Source: Amanita rubescens (lineage: Eukaryota; Basidiomycota; Agaricomycetes; Agaricales; Amanitaceae). From it: a stretch of 64,000 bases of DNA. The first letter of the stretch is position 1, and the number at the start of each line of letters is the position of its first letter. Both the position numbers and the translations under genes were made by a program. The notes below the pieces were generated by a model. The model had not been told where the DNA came from. It was given only the letters and a program-made list of their open reading frames with translations, and made no database searches. Below, piece after piece: positions 1 to 11,397 of the stretch. The stretch is from positions 496,001-560,000 of the forward strand of contig WION01000001.1 of assembly GCA_015039365.1 (NCBI GenBank). The letters are read 5' to 3'.

Positions 1-1288
1 CACCTATCGGCTGTGTCCTCAATGTAGCGACAATTGACCTTGCACGCTCACTCTTGACAACGAAGAACTATGTCAATTCGGCTTTGCAACTCACCAGTGA
101 ATCCGACACTGAGCTTTTGCTCGATTTTATGCTTTATCTACTATGCAGTGGCCATTTATCATGTTCCGAAGTACCGGATGCGAATCGTCGAGCGAGGCGG
201 TTGATGCTGAAAATGATAATAAAGACCCCTGTCATACCAAGCTCTTTGTTCGTCAAAGGGATTAACGCCAAGGTCGATTACGATTACGTAGGTCGCGGAG
301 GATTTGGCTTCGTTTTCAAGGGAGAGCTCGGGGGAGCTGCCGTCGCGCTGAAATTGTTATACAAAACTCGTCATAACGATGCAAGTCGTTTCGCTTATCT
401 TGAATGAATACCAATTGTTGATTGCTGATTGATAGGATTTCTGTCGAGAAGCGTTGATGTGGCGATCTCTAAATCACGAGCGTGTATTGCCATTTCTCGG
501 AATCTTTGAAGATGAAGGAGCTTCTCGCATGTTCCTTGTGTCGCCGTATATGAAGAACGGTACTCTTTCTCAGTGGAGAAAGAAGACTGGTCATTCGACA
601 TCGGAGATTCAAAGACTTGTGTGAATTTCGCTCGATTGTATATACTCACAGCTGAATCTTTGATAGATTTTAGAAGTAGCCGAAGGCATTCAATACATCC
701 ACTCGGAAGGCATAGTTCACGGCGACCTCCGCGGCGTACGTCCACCTCAACCCGCCTGGTTAGATACTGACCTTTTATCAGGACAACGTCCTTTTGGACT
801 CTCACTTCCACGCTCAAGTCGCCGACTTTGGATTAACTCGACATTCAGAAGCCACAGTCACGCAATCTGGAGCGCTGCATTACAACTTTGCTGCACCCGA
901 GTTACTCGGAAACTGGGATGAAGAGGAAGACGTCTCAGAGTCGGACGATGATGGGCAATTAACCGCAAGGACGCAAAAATCGGATGTTTATGCCTTTGGT
1001 TGTCTTTATTACGAGGTGAGTGCGCCAGTTGTTGGGCTTCCTTTCGTCGGATTAGACGCTCAACGCGTAAATGGATAGATCCAATTCGATACTATACCTT
1101 TCCAGGGTACGAAGGAGATTCAAATCGTGAAGCTTGTCTCTCGGGGGAAGCGTCCGCCTCGACTGGATAAGCCACCTTTGAGTGATAGGGCGTGGAAGTT
1201 AATTAAACGATGTTGGGTGAAGGAAGCGGTGAGGCGTCCTGCAATGGAGGATATTGTGGAAAAGATTATGGCCTGGAGATCTGCGTGA
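1..1288 (+). CDS. TKL-like protein kinase A, 5' end cut by window edge
   Basis: C-terminal part of a serine/threonine or tyrosine-kinase-like protein kinase. Five exons can be read: up to 380, 436-618, 667-735, 782-1015 and 1079-1288. The first intron starts with GCAAGT, so it is GC-AG. Visible motifs are the glycine loop GRGGFGFVFKG, the beta-3 lysine in VALKLL, the catalytic loop HGDLRG-DNVLLD (usual HRDLK has become HGDLR), the DFG motif in VADFGLTRH, APELLG, and KSDVYAFG. An acidic stretch (DEEEDVSESDDD) follows APE. The upstream helical part (TELLLDFMLYLL, SEVPDANRRARRLML) is shared with kinases B-E. The first coding bases lie outside the window, so it is unknown whether a G domain precedes it. 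It is nearly identical to kinase C, which makes it a recent tandem copy. Confidence 0.85.
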
Positions 1289-2174
1289 TCTTATGGCGTC
1301 TTGGTACAGAGACCATGAACCACTTGGATAAACTTAGGCACTTGAGCAGTGTTTAGGATGAGCGTAGGGAGTTTCGCGGCTTGTCCGTCAAGTCCACATA
1401 TTATATATATAACGGTAAGCAAATCTCGTTACCGATAAAGATCTGCACCTCGGTTTTCCTATCAATCCATTTCCATCTGTCCCTTTTATCTTGCTTAATA
1501 ACCTCTCGCTTGCGCCCCAATAGGCAACCTCATTTGTGGATTAGCCTTTTCCAGCGCGTTTACTCAACTCGAACAAACGCATGGGTAGACGGTAGGCACC
1601 GTTTCATTACCATGACGAAGGCAAGCTTACCAAGTGCTCGGCAGAATTTTGCATCAGACAGCCTATTCTGCTTCCGTGCGCACCCAGTGCCAACACATCT
1701 AAGACGACGTTACGGGATGCTACTGAAACATGCCGCTGCCGTATATATTCGAGCAATGCCTCGGCGACAGTGGCGAGGTGTGCCTCGCTCCGGCTATCAA
1801 ACGCGCTCCCCATCTGTCCCTATCAAACTCGTAGCCAATGGGCGTGTATGGCAGCTCGACCCTTTACCAGGGCGAGCCATCAACGCCTCCCACGCCCAGC
1901 TCCGTCCTCCTCGTCTTGCACAACCGCCAGCAGTATCGGAAACGGTTACTACATCTCTGGAACCAGCGTCGGCACCGGAACCCCTTCTTCAGGCGTAGGT
2001 AGTTCTGTTTCCACACAGCCCAACACACGACGTTGGCGCGATCGCTTGGCCTAGTGGTGGTGGCATGAGCACGAACCACGAAGCATCCAAGAAGTAGAGA
2101 TCTCCGCTTTGCCTGCAGCTGTACATTGATGTTCAGATGGTTGGACTATGTCAGAGGGCATTACTCACCCATAA
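1289..2174. other. Intergenic stretch, no assignable gene
   Basis: About 0.9 kb between kinase A and the Nudix gene. Open frames exist on both strands, including one on the plus strand from 1841 with a basic C-terminus (HNRQQYRKRLLHLW), but none shows a domain, a clear intron pattern or a paralogue in the window. I see no supported gene. Confidence 0.4.
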
Positions 2175-2726
2175 TCATTGGCTTGAATCACAAGCAGAGT
2201 AAGACCTGGGTACCATCCCACCACGAGCTGCCTCGATGACCCTCGCAGTGATCGTTTTGTCATCATGGAATGTCAACAACCGAACTACTTCATCCATTGG
2301 ACACCAGACGGTATCAAAATCCTCGTCGTCTTGTTCTGTCGTATTCATCTGACGTATGGCGCAAGAATTGCCTTTTGCCGCATACCAAAAGATGATCTTC
2401 AGCACACCCTGAGTCGTCCTTTGCGTCATAGCGACGGGTTCCGTTGTCCCTCCAGGCATCGCAGATCGGACATCATCATTCCCGCGGAGGGTAGCGAGGG
2501 TGGTCAACTGAAGGGGTAGTAGCTCAATGACGTATCCTGTTTCTTCGTACGTCTCGCGAACGGCTGTTGCTTCGAGCTGTTCCCCCACATCTTTTCTCCC
2601 TTTTGGAAGGCAATATTCGCCTGTTTTTCTCAAGTAGATGACGAGAACTTTAGATCGATCGATATCGAGGGTAACTGTGCCACAACTGATGACGAAGGAT
2701 TCGGAGAGATGAAGAGATCTATTCAT
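2175..2726 (-). CDS. Nudix hydrolase
   Basis: Single-exon protein of 183 residues with a complete Nudix box (G-x5-E-x7-REUxEExGU) at roughly residues 43-65: it begins GRKDVGEQLEA and ends RETYEETGY. Nudix enzymes hydrolyse nucleoside diphosphates linked to another group, using Mg2+ bound by the REUxEE glutamates. Conserved glutamates are present, so the protein is probably active; the substrate (dinucleoside polyphosphate, inositol pyrophosphate or other) cannot be told. The N-terminus SFVISCGTVTLD fits the first beta strand of a Nudix fold. The start at 2726 is the first ATG giving this fold. It is transcribed opposite to the flanking kinases and has no visible link to them. Confidence 0.85.
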   Translation of the reverse strand: MNRSLHLSESFVISCGTVTLDIDRSKVLVIYLRKTGEYCLPKGRKDVGEQLEATAVRETYEETGYVIELLPLQLTTLATLRGNDDVRSAMPGGTTEPVAMTQRTTQGVLKIIFWYAAKGNSCAIRQMNTTEQDDEDFDTVWCPMDEVVRLLTFHDDKTITARVIEAARGGMVPRSYSACDSSQ

Positions 2727-2849
2727 TTTCTTTCACAATCTGGTGAATGAATCAGATTTTTGAGATAAAGTCGGAATCTGGAGTGGGGCCTAATATGAGC
2801 TTACTGCTCTTGTGACGGTACAGGATCGTGGGCTCCAACTCCGGAACGT

Positions 2850-3310
2850 GGTTCAACTCAGGACAAGGGCGGAGTTATTGGACGTACTCCGTAACGTTGC
2901 CCTCGACAGCTCTAGATTTGCAATTAGTGTGGCGGAATGACGTCCCTGCATTCCATGCTGCGGGATAGAATGGTTGACATACCAGGAAGCGTTCAGGTTT
3001 GTCAGAAGATCAGTCGAGAATGCGGGTGGAATGGAGGACACGATTGTGAGGTTGATAAGCGAACGGACTGGGCTGGTCACTCGAGTGGAGATGTTTTGTT
3101 TGGCTTTTGAGGCCTGAGGTTTGCATCGGAGTAGGTTGTTTGGGAAAAGGGCTTGTTGTGGGGCTGGAAGAGAAGAGGATAAGGGATTGCTAGCTGCGAC
3201 TGCATACTACATGCCCATTGCCCTCGGTACTCGGTACTCGGAAAGTTTCTGCCTAGACCTTTCATCATCGCTCCACCGGTAATCAATTTTATCCCCTTGC
3301 GTGTCACGAG
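2850..3310 (-). pseudogene. Decayed fragment of the SGNH-hydrolase gene
   Basis: On the minus strand at about 3060-3150 the bases resemble the start of the intact SGNH gene at 28033-29743: both encode TYS(D/N)ANL(R/K) followed by a similar Ser-Pro-rich segment, and the DNA lines up with small indels (TGCAAACCTCA and CGACCAGCC or TGACCAGCC are shared). A stop follows and no catalytic part is recognisable, so this is a relic about 26 kb from its likely relative. Parts outside 3060-3150 are assigned only tentatively. Confidence 0.45.
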
Positions 3311-3586
3311 TCTCTCACTGGCAATAAAATAATGAGAACCTTCGAAATCGGACGGTTGAGCTAGACTCAGCTAATTGCCCCTCCCCCGCCGCCGCGTCCC
3401 ACTGGTTATCCGCTTCATGTGCACAAGTGTCACCGACTGCCAGTGCTATCCAGCTGACTTCACAAACCCATAGGAATGGCTGAGAACGTTGGATCCACGA
3501 TGCGGTACCACGTGGTCTGCAGAAGCTTCTGAGGTGTTTACCTATACTAAGCTCGGCGCTAAACTCACTGTCTCTCACTCTTCATC
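3311..3586. promoter_or_regulatory. Upstream region of kinase B
   Basis: About 275 bases before the proposed ATG at 3587. Nothing specific beyond mixed pyrimidine-rich tracts (for example around 3560-3585) typical of fungal promoter regions. No defined element can be assigned. Confidence 0.25.
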
Positions 3587-5274
3587 ATGGGCCCCCCTAT
3601 GTCCCCTGTCGCTGTTGAGCCATCCCTTGTTCCCACTACAGACCGCATTGCAGAAGAACGTCCAAGGTAGCGTTAGTTAGAGCCATCGATAGCATCCACC
3701 TGACTATGTAATTCCAGGTTCCGAATCCTTATCATTGGTCTGGTATGACCAGCTATTATTTCCATTACATGTTGTGTTCACGGTCATTCTATAACAGTCT
3801 GGAATGGGGAAATTGTCTCTGATCAATGCAATCTTCCAGACCTCTCTGGCGGTATAATCTCTTTATCGGGTACCTTTCCTCTGCTCACCAGAATCTAGGA
3901 TCTCCAACACGACCGAGCCGGTTCTGCCAACATCGACGAAGCAATTGCCCCACCTCACAACAAACATTTAATCCTTCATGTTTCTCAAGGTTACTATGAA
4001 CGAGGGGACAAAGGAAAGTTGGAGAGATTTATCACAGAACGAAGTCAGAAGGAGCCCATTTCTGAGAGGCTCCATGCAATTTGGTGTGTACATGACATTA
4101 ATCGATCGTTTCAACTCAATTTATCAAATAGGTTATGCATTACCGCGCCTTTCTCTGGAGGCCGAATATTTGAAACAGGAGATGAAATGATTTTCAAGTT
4201 GAATCGCAACAAAGGTAATAAACATCCTCAATCTCTGCCTAATACCACGCTTACCGTGACAACAGTGCCTATAATCGTTGTTTTCACAAAGTTTGACCTT
4301 TTCATAGCGGGCTTAAGCAGGCGGAGTAGGAGGAAGGAAAGTATTAGTATGGAGGTAGCTGAAAAAAAGTTTAGAGATGAACATGGCGTGGCTTTCGAGA
4401 AGGCGACGCAAAACATCTCTGGCAAGATCCCATACACGACTGTGGCGAGTATGTTTACATCTGGGGGTGTTTCGTTTGTATTGATATCCTCATATAGTTT
4501 CGATACCTAATACTTTGCAGCGGCTTGTCGAAATTACGATGCAAAGCATATCCGAGAGTTCGAGTCGTTTCACACGCGGTAGGGGTCACTGGTTTGATAT
4601 AGAAAATAACTGACCAGCAGGATTAGACGAAGATCTAACAGATTCAACACAGATGGCTTTAGCAGCTGCGCAACGTATTGATATACCTGCCAAGATTGCC
4701 GCATCAACAAAGTAAGCATCTTTGCCGAAGTAGGATAGACCTAACGTCTGGCATTGTAACAGAGCAGGAGAGAGGGGTAGGCCGCAGTTTTTTGTCAACA
4801 CTCTGTGATTTAACAAATTACCAGCAATCCGGAGCGCAACAGGATCCGGTATCGGCTTTTACAGTTTTAATCTTCAAAAGTGCCAATACGCAATACACAA
4901 GGATATCATCATGGTCTGGAATATTCGTGATTTTGATGAGGTTTGTAAAACAGTGTTTCGATATGTCATTGAATTCATCGTGTTTTGATAGTATTTTCTC
5001 AGTGATGAATTCTATAACCGAATGACCGTCATCGTTGGCGATGTCAGCCCTGTGCAAGTGTACTTTGTTCAATGATAGATTAGAAAAGTTGACGTTTGTC
5101 CTTAGTCAGAACAAGGCAGTGATTGGATCACCTGGCCTACTGAGAAAGTTTACGAGTGCCGTTTACAAAAAATTGTGAGTATACCGGTTGTGATCCAGAC
5201 AATTACCTTAAGTGTCCGATACAGACCTGAACATATTCATTTCCTTATGGCATATGTAGTGGACCTCACACTTA

Positions 5275-5283
5275 TTCAACAAG
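5275..5283. repeat. MULE target-site duplication, left copy
   Basis: TTCAACAAG directly before the element; the same 9 bases follow it at 11398-11406. A 9-base duplication is usual for Mutator-like transposons. Confidence 0.9.
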
Positions 5284-5315
5284 GGGCTACGAGAAAAGTG
5301 CGCTGGTAGGTGCAC
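5284..5315 (+). repeat. MULE left terminal inverted repeat
   Basis: Starts GGGCTACGAGAAAAGTGCGC. From 5289 to 5315 it is the exact inverse of the right end at 11366-11392. Confidence 0.9.
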
Positions 5316-5460
5316 AAGTGCATTTGGTGCGCCGATTGTCTGCGTCCAGGTGCACCGATTTTGAATAAGTGCACCGATGTGGCGGTGCCCAGGTACACCG
5401 ATCCTCGAGAGGTGCGCCAGTTAGTGCGCCGGTGAAAACTGAGGTGCACCTCAGGTCCCA
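5305..5460 (+). repeat. MULE left subterminal repeat array
   Basis: Degenerate short units of the form GGTGCGCCGAT, GGTGCACCGAT and GTGCGCCGGT. The same unit in the same orientation recurs near 10120-10340 and 11255-11370. Such subterminal motifs are commonly transposase binding sites in DNA transposons; that role here is inference. Confidence 0.75.
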
Positions 5461-5616
5461 GGAGTATGTTATATTACCAGCAAAATTGCGGTCCGAAATA
5501 CAGGTAGTAACTACATCTGGACTAGTATCAGAAAAGCGCGCCGTAGCATACAAACATGATAGTAGTACTACTAGACTACTATAACAGCTTGTGCTAATAC
5601 CGAAGTTCAGGAGCAT

Positions 5617-8600
5617 TCATGTTGCGCGCCTCTTCATCCTTGACCGTGTAATTGGACGGGGTCTGGGCTGTTGTTTGACTGGCTCAGGCTCGACAACTTT
5701 GACCTTGAGCTCGTCGATGAAACCTGGTCCGTGCTGTACGCAAGAGTATGACATCATTCAAGCCCAAATTAGTCCGCGCTCAACGTGACTCACCTCTAGC
5801 TCAGACTCGCTCCAGTCATCAAAGTCTTCTCTCTTCCACTCGCTCGGTGTCCCTGCCCAAGGATCCCAGTGTCCTTGGTGGTATCCTGCATCCAATCCCC
5901 ATTGGTAATATCCTGCTAGGCCAGCCGTCTTCGAGCGTTCAAACATCCTCTCTTCTAGTGCCTCCAAGCATTCTGCATCCACATCAACGACCGTAACTTG
6001 ATGTTTTGAGATGCTCTCAGATTCCATGCTCGTGATGTTCATCTTCTGTAAGTTCCATGCCCTGGAAATGAAATCCTCTTTCGTATGCTTATCTTTCTTG
6101 TTCTTCTTGACAGCACGGCGCTGCATTTGATCGGCCAAAAAAAGGGTGATTGCATGTGCATTTGGCAGGCATCCGATCCACATTACTCGCAGTTCCCGCA
6201 ACCGTGAGATGTTCACCTCAAACCAGTTTGCAATTTGTGCACGCTCTGTCATGGAAACCCCCCCCACATACGGTACAGGAGTCCTAAAGAGGTTAAGTCC
6301 CTTTTCTTCGAGATAGTCCCTTGCCGGTATCTTGATGTCTTTTCCAAAGGAATCAGGAGCAGTAATAAGTTTTGTTAAGACATCCATTGATGGAGATAGG
6401 GCTTCGTGGACGTCTTGAGTGTATGGGATTGAGGAAGGGTCTGTAAGTATTTCTTCGCTCTCATCATAGCCATATCGTGGATGTGTCCATTGACCAAGCT
6501 TAAATGGTAACTTGGTAAGCTCATCCTTCCATGTTATAAATCTATAATTCACTTACCCGAATCTCTCTTCTACGCTTTTGGTCCAGCCATAAGGAGTCAA
6601 CTATATTGTCCAAAGAAACAACCGTTGTTGAACCATGTTTGATACCCCTGGAATCAAACTTGCAACCTCGCCACCAACGAACCTTCCAACGAAGTATGTT
6701 CTTCTGCCTACCCACCCCGGCTACTAGCTGAATGAGCCGTACTGGATACCAGAACGTGCCATGTCGTGCAAGGGCACCTGTTCCCGCCCTTACACGGTCT
6801 TTAAGTGGTGGAAGGTCATCTAAGCTTTGAAGATCTTCAAGCCTTTGTACGCTGGTAAGGACATGTCTCACCGTTGATGCCTAGTGACTGGACTTACCTT
6901 TTTCGTTCATGTCGATATGCTGCAGCTCGACTGATCTCTAGGTTACCCAAGTCACATTCATCACAAACAAATGATGCTTCTTGACGTATCATGTTGTGAG
7001 CTCGTCCATTTCTCTGGCAAGCCACGTGTACCCATTTATGGCAAACATCACAGCTTATCGCCTCACCATCCTCTTCCCCTCTGTAAAGCAGGTTTCCATC
7101 ACCAATGCACCCACAACGGCATGCAAACTCAAAGTCTTCATCAGGTCCCGAGTCTGGATGAGTAACGTTGGTGTTGACTGGAGTCTGAGCCTTGGGCTGA
7201 TGTCCAAAGTCTGAATGCCAGTCCTCGGATTCAGGAGAAAGGGGAGAACTGGTAGGTCTCAGTTGTTCCACTTGAGCAACAGTGTCTTTGACATATTCCT
7301 TTGTACGTGCAGCTATTGGATTGGATATCCAGGACCGATCTGCAGGATCCAGCACGGTCAACCCAACTTCCTTGTAGTGGAGCTTTGGCAATATCTCGAG
7401 GTTATTAGAGTCGGTGGAGAGATGGTATCTTGTGGCTAGATCTGCCTTTCGCCTGTGGAAGAAATTCAACTGTGCGTTGGTCCCTCCTCGAAGCTTGTAG
7501 ACAGCTGAGCAAACTTTGTAGCTGTTGGGGACCGGTATCGATGGCGCAGAAAGGTGCGAGGAGGAAGTGGCACCTTGCTCACACATGGCATACCCATCAT
7601 TGGCGCGGCCATCATATGTGTAGACTACTTTCCGGTCTAGACTTGAGAATCTTGCTATAAAATGTGATTTTGCTTTGCTATAAAAGCCCAATCCTGTGAG
7701 CTCATAAATCATCCCGGTGTTCATCGCCTCTTTCAAGGGTAATGGCAAGGGGAATAGATGTTCAGAGAACCTCCAGCTTGAGGGTTTGTCAGCCTCGATG
7801 TCATCATCTGCGATTTCAATGATTAAAATCACAGGAAGTGAGAGGACAAGGTCTCGGATGTCCTCTCGCTTTCCTGAGCACAGTTTTTTCCCAGCGGATG
7901 TTCGCCAACATCCATGCTTGACTTAAATACCAGAAAAGAATTCATGGTCATTCCCATGACCAATATGGAGCGTATTATGGATCGACTCCTCAGCATTTGT
8001 TGTTGAGGGAATGGAGTCCCATATGTCACCGTCCATTGCTCGCTGAGATTTAAAAAGCATGGCAGCATGAGGCGGTCGAAGCCACCACTCGAGCCATTTT
8101 TCCACTCCAGGAAATTCATGAATGAGAGCTATGGCCAGTTTGCGAAACTGGTCATCTGTATTGGCCTCCAAGAGTGCATGTGAACGTAGTTTGAACTCTT
8201 GAGAACGGTCTGGTGCAACAATATGGCTGATCCTGCTTACACGAGTCACTGTCTTCTGGAAGTGGTACGTGCATCCACGAAGAAGGGTGGGAGCATCATT
8301 TGCAAGTTCAACCAATGACCGAGTATTTTCAACTCGCGACTGCCAAAATTCGATGAAGGCTTGGTTAAACCCATTTCGCTGGGCATCGCTGAAGTCCATG
8401 ACCTAGTACTTGCAGTCAGATAGTGCATTCTGGATCATGCACCGCTACGTACACCAGCAAAGAGTCCATCTGTAACTCCAATTTGCCGACTCTCAGCCTC
8501 CACTGCAATCCCTTCAAACAGAGTTAAGAAATGGATCTTGTAGTGAGCCGCTGTCGCTCCATTTGAATATGAAAAAAGACCAGGAATCCACCGTGACATC

Positions 8601-9922
8601 TCAATTGCATATGTTGACGAGATAATAAGAAGTCCTGACCTGAAAGATTCTGTGAATAAGATATCTTTGATGTCATAATAATTGAAAGGTCCTGACCGAA
8701 AAAATTTATGAGCGCCATCAGTGACAATACCATTGATAGGTTCCTCGATGATTGCATTGTGGACTAGTTGAGCACGCATGAAGCTGGTTTGACAGCAGAT
8801 AACGGTCACCTCTCCCAGAACCTCTCGTCGAATGAACTCTGGGTTCGCTATCTTGCATTTTGCATAAGCTTGGAAGAAGTTGTCACCACCAGTTCCAATT
8901 TCTTCATGAATAAAGTTTCTTCGCTCGTAGCTGACACGGCTTGTGTTCCGCAGCACAGGGGTAATTTTCGCGACAGATTCTCCTGGCCCAGTAAGGCCTG
9001 GAGGCCCAATAACAAGTTGAAGAGGGGTTGCCTTTGGGTGCGCTTTAACAACCGCCCTAAATTGCTCTTTTTCATCATTTAGAAGATGAAGGATATGGGG
9101 AGGAGGTTCATGAGTATGCCAATCACTGTTGGTAAGACGTATGCCTCCCTTCCACATTCGAACTTCAGCAATCACCGGGCAAATGACCATTTCACGCTGA
9201 GCGCCACAGAGACATGCCTCATCAAGCTGGTCCAAGATCCGCTTCTGATCCTTGACCAGAGGTCGCTCGACGAGTTTGCAGTCACTGTTTGTGCATTTAA
9301 TCATGCCCTTGCAAATCATTCTTGAGAGACGACCTTCTTCTGGTGTTTCAGCATCGAGTCGCCCAATATTTGTGCTTCGATTTCGATGTGGCCAATGGAT
9401 AATAATTTTTTTACCCATTTTGTTGTAATCGGTCCAGGTAAAGTCATGTACCAAGGGACCAGTAGGCCATCCATTCCACCGGGGCTGATTTTGACTGAGA
9501 GATGAAGGTGGACGAATCTCCCTACTGTTCTCTGGTGTTTTAAAATAGTCAAATCAGATACAGAGTAAAAAGCGGTGCATGATAATACACACCTGACAAT
9601 ATCTGCACGCCTTTTCTCTCTATATCCACTGTCTGGTCTTGTCGTATTCCTTGTCTAATTACCTGGTATGCGACGATCTTGCCTGTAGCTCAGTCAGAAT
9701 ATTTATAGCCTCAATAATCATCAAGATAATCGCACCGTCATGAAGTACAGGAACCATATCTCCTGGAGGAAGGTGAACATTGCCAGCTGCGCTTTCCCTC
9801 TCTGAGTGTTGCGATAATGATGTTGGAGGTTTGAAGTATGCCAGGATGTGATTTAGAAAGGTCTGGCAGGAGTTTAGTACGAGGTTGTAAAATTCACAAA
9901 AAGTTTTGCATACCAAAGCCAT
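5617..9922 (-). CDS. MULE transposase with GCM-type zinc finger, PHD finger and Trp-rich module
   Basis: Multi-exon gene read on the minus strand. From the N-terminus: a possible first exon near 9922-9659; a GCM/WRKY-like zinc finger (CTNSDC, then CLCGAQ, and WHTHEPPP at the end) in 9540-8435; and a MULE catalytic core. The core shows VTDGAHKFF, then, across an intron beginning GTACGT, VMDFSDAQR, a CTYHFQKTV motif (the C-x2-H typical of MULEs) and STTNAEESIH as the likely acidic triad. Downstream exons at 7832-6894 hold a PHD finger (CRCGC, SCDVCHKWVHVAC, CDECD). Exons at 6871-6542 hold a Trp-rich segment (GTFWYPVRLIQ, WKVRWWRG) resembling PWWP/Tudor readers, and 6552-5758 a helical part. The last exon ends at 5617 with an Arg/Lys-rich tail. 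No broken frame was found, but exon borders are partly guessed, and the 3' exons could be a second gene. Confidence 0.75.
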
Positions 9923-11254
9923 GGTTCAACGTATATAGACCAGCAGAATGGCGCTTGGAACAATATAGTTGGAGGCGGAAGTAGCTGCAACGGAAAAACG
10001 GCATAACGGAATAACATTTAAACATACTTCCTATAAATAGAACGAGCATATATGCCGCAGCACCAGGAGACACTGACAGTGCAATGATGTCGGAATGCCA
10101 TAGTAATCATGTACAAAAGTGGTGCGCCGATGTTGCACCGAGGTGTGCAGAGGGTGCGCCGATGTGTGCAGAGGGTGCGCCGATGGTGTACCTGAGTGCG
10201 CATGCAGTGCACTCCAGGTGCACGGGCGTGCACCGACCAGTGCGCCGAGGTGCGCAGTGCACTTTATGGTGTGCAGAGGTGCACTTTATGGTGCGCTAAC
10301 GGGTGCACACTGAGGTTTAGGTGCACGGACAGGTGTGCCAGTATGGTTAAGTTTGGCCCAGGTGTGGTATTGAGGGGAAAATGGATGTATTTTACTAGTT
10401 TACATATGCTGTGTGGACTAGTAGGTGAGTGAGAGAACGATGAGAGGGTGGCCAAGAGAGCACCCCAGGTTGTCTGTTGGTTGGCAGGTGGCAGCAGATT
10501 TGGGCAGCATTCAAGCTAGATCCAGAGCGCTCGAAACTATGCTTTGGGAACCAGTAGTACACCACCTCAGCTTGTAACCCATCTGCACAGGCACACCGGC
10601 CTGGGAGCTCACCCGGCTATTGGCCAAGGCAATGGGACGGTGTAATAGTGAGCACGAGAACTACAGAGGCCAGGTAGCTGCTACGCCGCATCCATTGCTG
10701 GGCAGAACTGATGAGTCATGGTGTCAGGGTCGCCACCGTAGACCACCAGACGCTTCGCTTGTCCTGTAATGCGGCGACGCGGGCACTGGTAACGAGAACA
10801 GCCTAACATTCACAGTGAAGAACAGTGACATCAAGAAGATGCCTATGGCTCACCATTCGGCCCACTGGATTATCACGAATGAGTGCTATGGCCGTGCAGG
10901 GGTGAAGGACGGTAGGACGCGAAAAGGTTGATTATATACAGCTACAAGGACTAGTGAGTGTTTATAGCTTGAGAAAGGACGACACGAGAGTCTAGGTCCC
11001 GGGAGCGATGGAACGTCTAGCTCCTGAATATGAATTTTCGCACCTCGAGTTGACCCAATGGGACTTGAAGTTGAGGGAAGTCGACTCTTGCCAACCGTCA
11101 TGAGACGCCCACAGGCGCGCGAATTCGCCCGCGCAGCCAAAGTGAGCAGGCCATACTCATGGAGTTAAGGCTAATGCGAGCAACGCGAGGGGCGAGATCC
11201 GGGCGGCAGATGAAAAAGAACGCGTCAGATTGGGCGCAGGGGGCGTCAAGAGAA
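9923..11254. other. Non-coding part of the MULE
   Basis: Between the transposase and the right end. It contains an internal repeat array (about 10120-10340) and then roughly 900 bases (10350-11250) of more GC-rich, non-repetitive sequence without a recognisable gene. That part could be captured host DNA; no source for it is visible in the window. Confidence 0.5.
10120..10340 (+). repeat. Internal GTGCGCCGATG array of the MULE
   Basis: Repeated GGTGCGCCGATG / GTGTGCAGAG units, in the same orientation as the arrays at both ends. Its position about 1.1 kb inside the right end is unexpected for a purely subterminal array. Confidence 0.75.
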
Positions 11255-11365
11255 AAACGTGTACAGGGCGCGTCTTAGTCACGTGCACGCGAGCCTTTGG
11301 TGCACCGATCTAATGTGTGCACCTGAGGTGCGCCGATTTCGTGCACCAAGTGCGCAAAATGGCAA

Positions 11366-11397
11366 GTGCACCTACCAGCGCACTTTTCTCGTCACCG
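11366..11397 (-). repeat. MULE right terminal inverted repeat
   Basis: Inverse of the left terminal repeat, with 27 matching bases (11366-11392). It is followed at 11398-11406 by the second TTCAACAAG. Confidence 0.9.

Larger units (their letters stand above)
5284..11397 (-). mobile_element. Mutator-like (MULE) DNA transposon, about 6.1 kb
   Basis: The element lies between exact 9-base direct repeats. Its ends are inverted repeats: the 27 bases at 5289-5315 are the exact reverse complement of 11366-11392, and the outermost five bases are partly matched. Inside are subterminal arrays rich in GTGCGCCGAT / GTGCACCGAT (about 5305-5460, 10120-10340 and 11255-11370) and a minus-strand transposase gene with a GCM/WRKY-type zinc finger and MULE catalytic motifs. 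It interrupts the coding sequence of kinase fusion B. Perfect duplications and long perfect inverted repeats suggest a fairly recent insertion. Confidence 0.93.

Noticed and set aside
1381..2079. Plus- and minus-strand frames of 60-205 codons as genes
   Set aside because: No motif, no paralogue, overlapping open frames on both strands, and composition like random open sequence.
10120..10340. CRISPR-like or satellite array
   Set aside because: Units are short, degenerate and without unique spacers; the same motif marks both ends of the MULE, and CRISPR arrays are not expected in a fungal nucleus.
5284..11397. A KDZ-type transposon (8-base duplication) as an alternative for the insertion
   Set aside because: The duplication is 9 bases, the DNA-binding part is a GCM/WRKY-type finger and the core has the C-x2-H motif, all pointing to a Mutator-like element.
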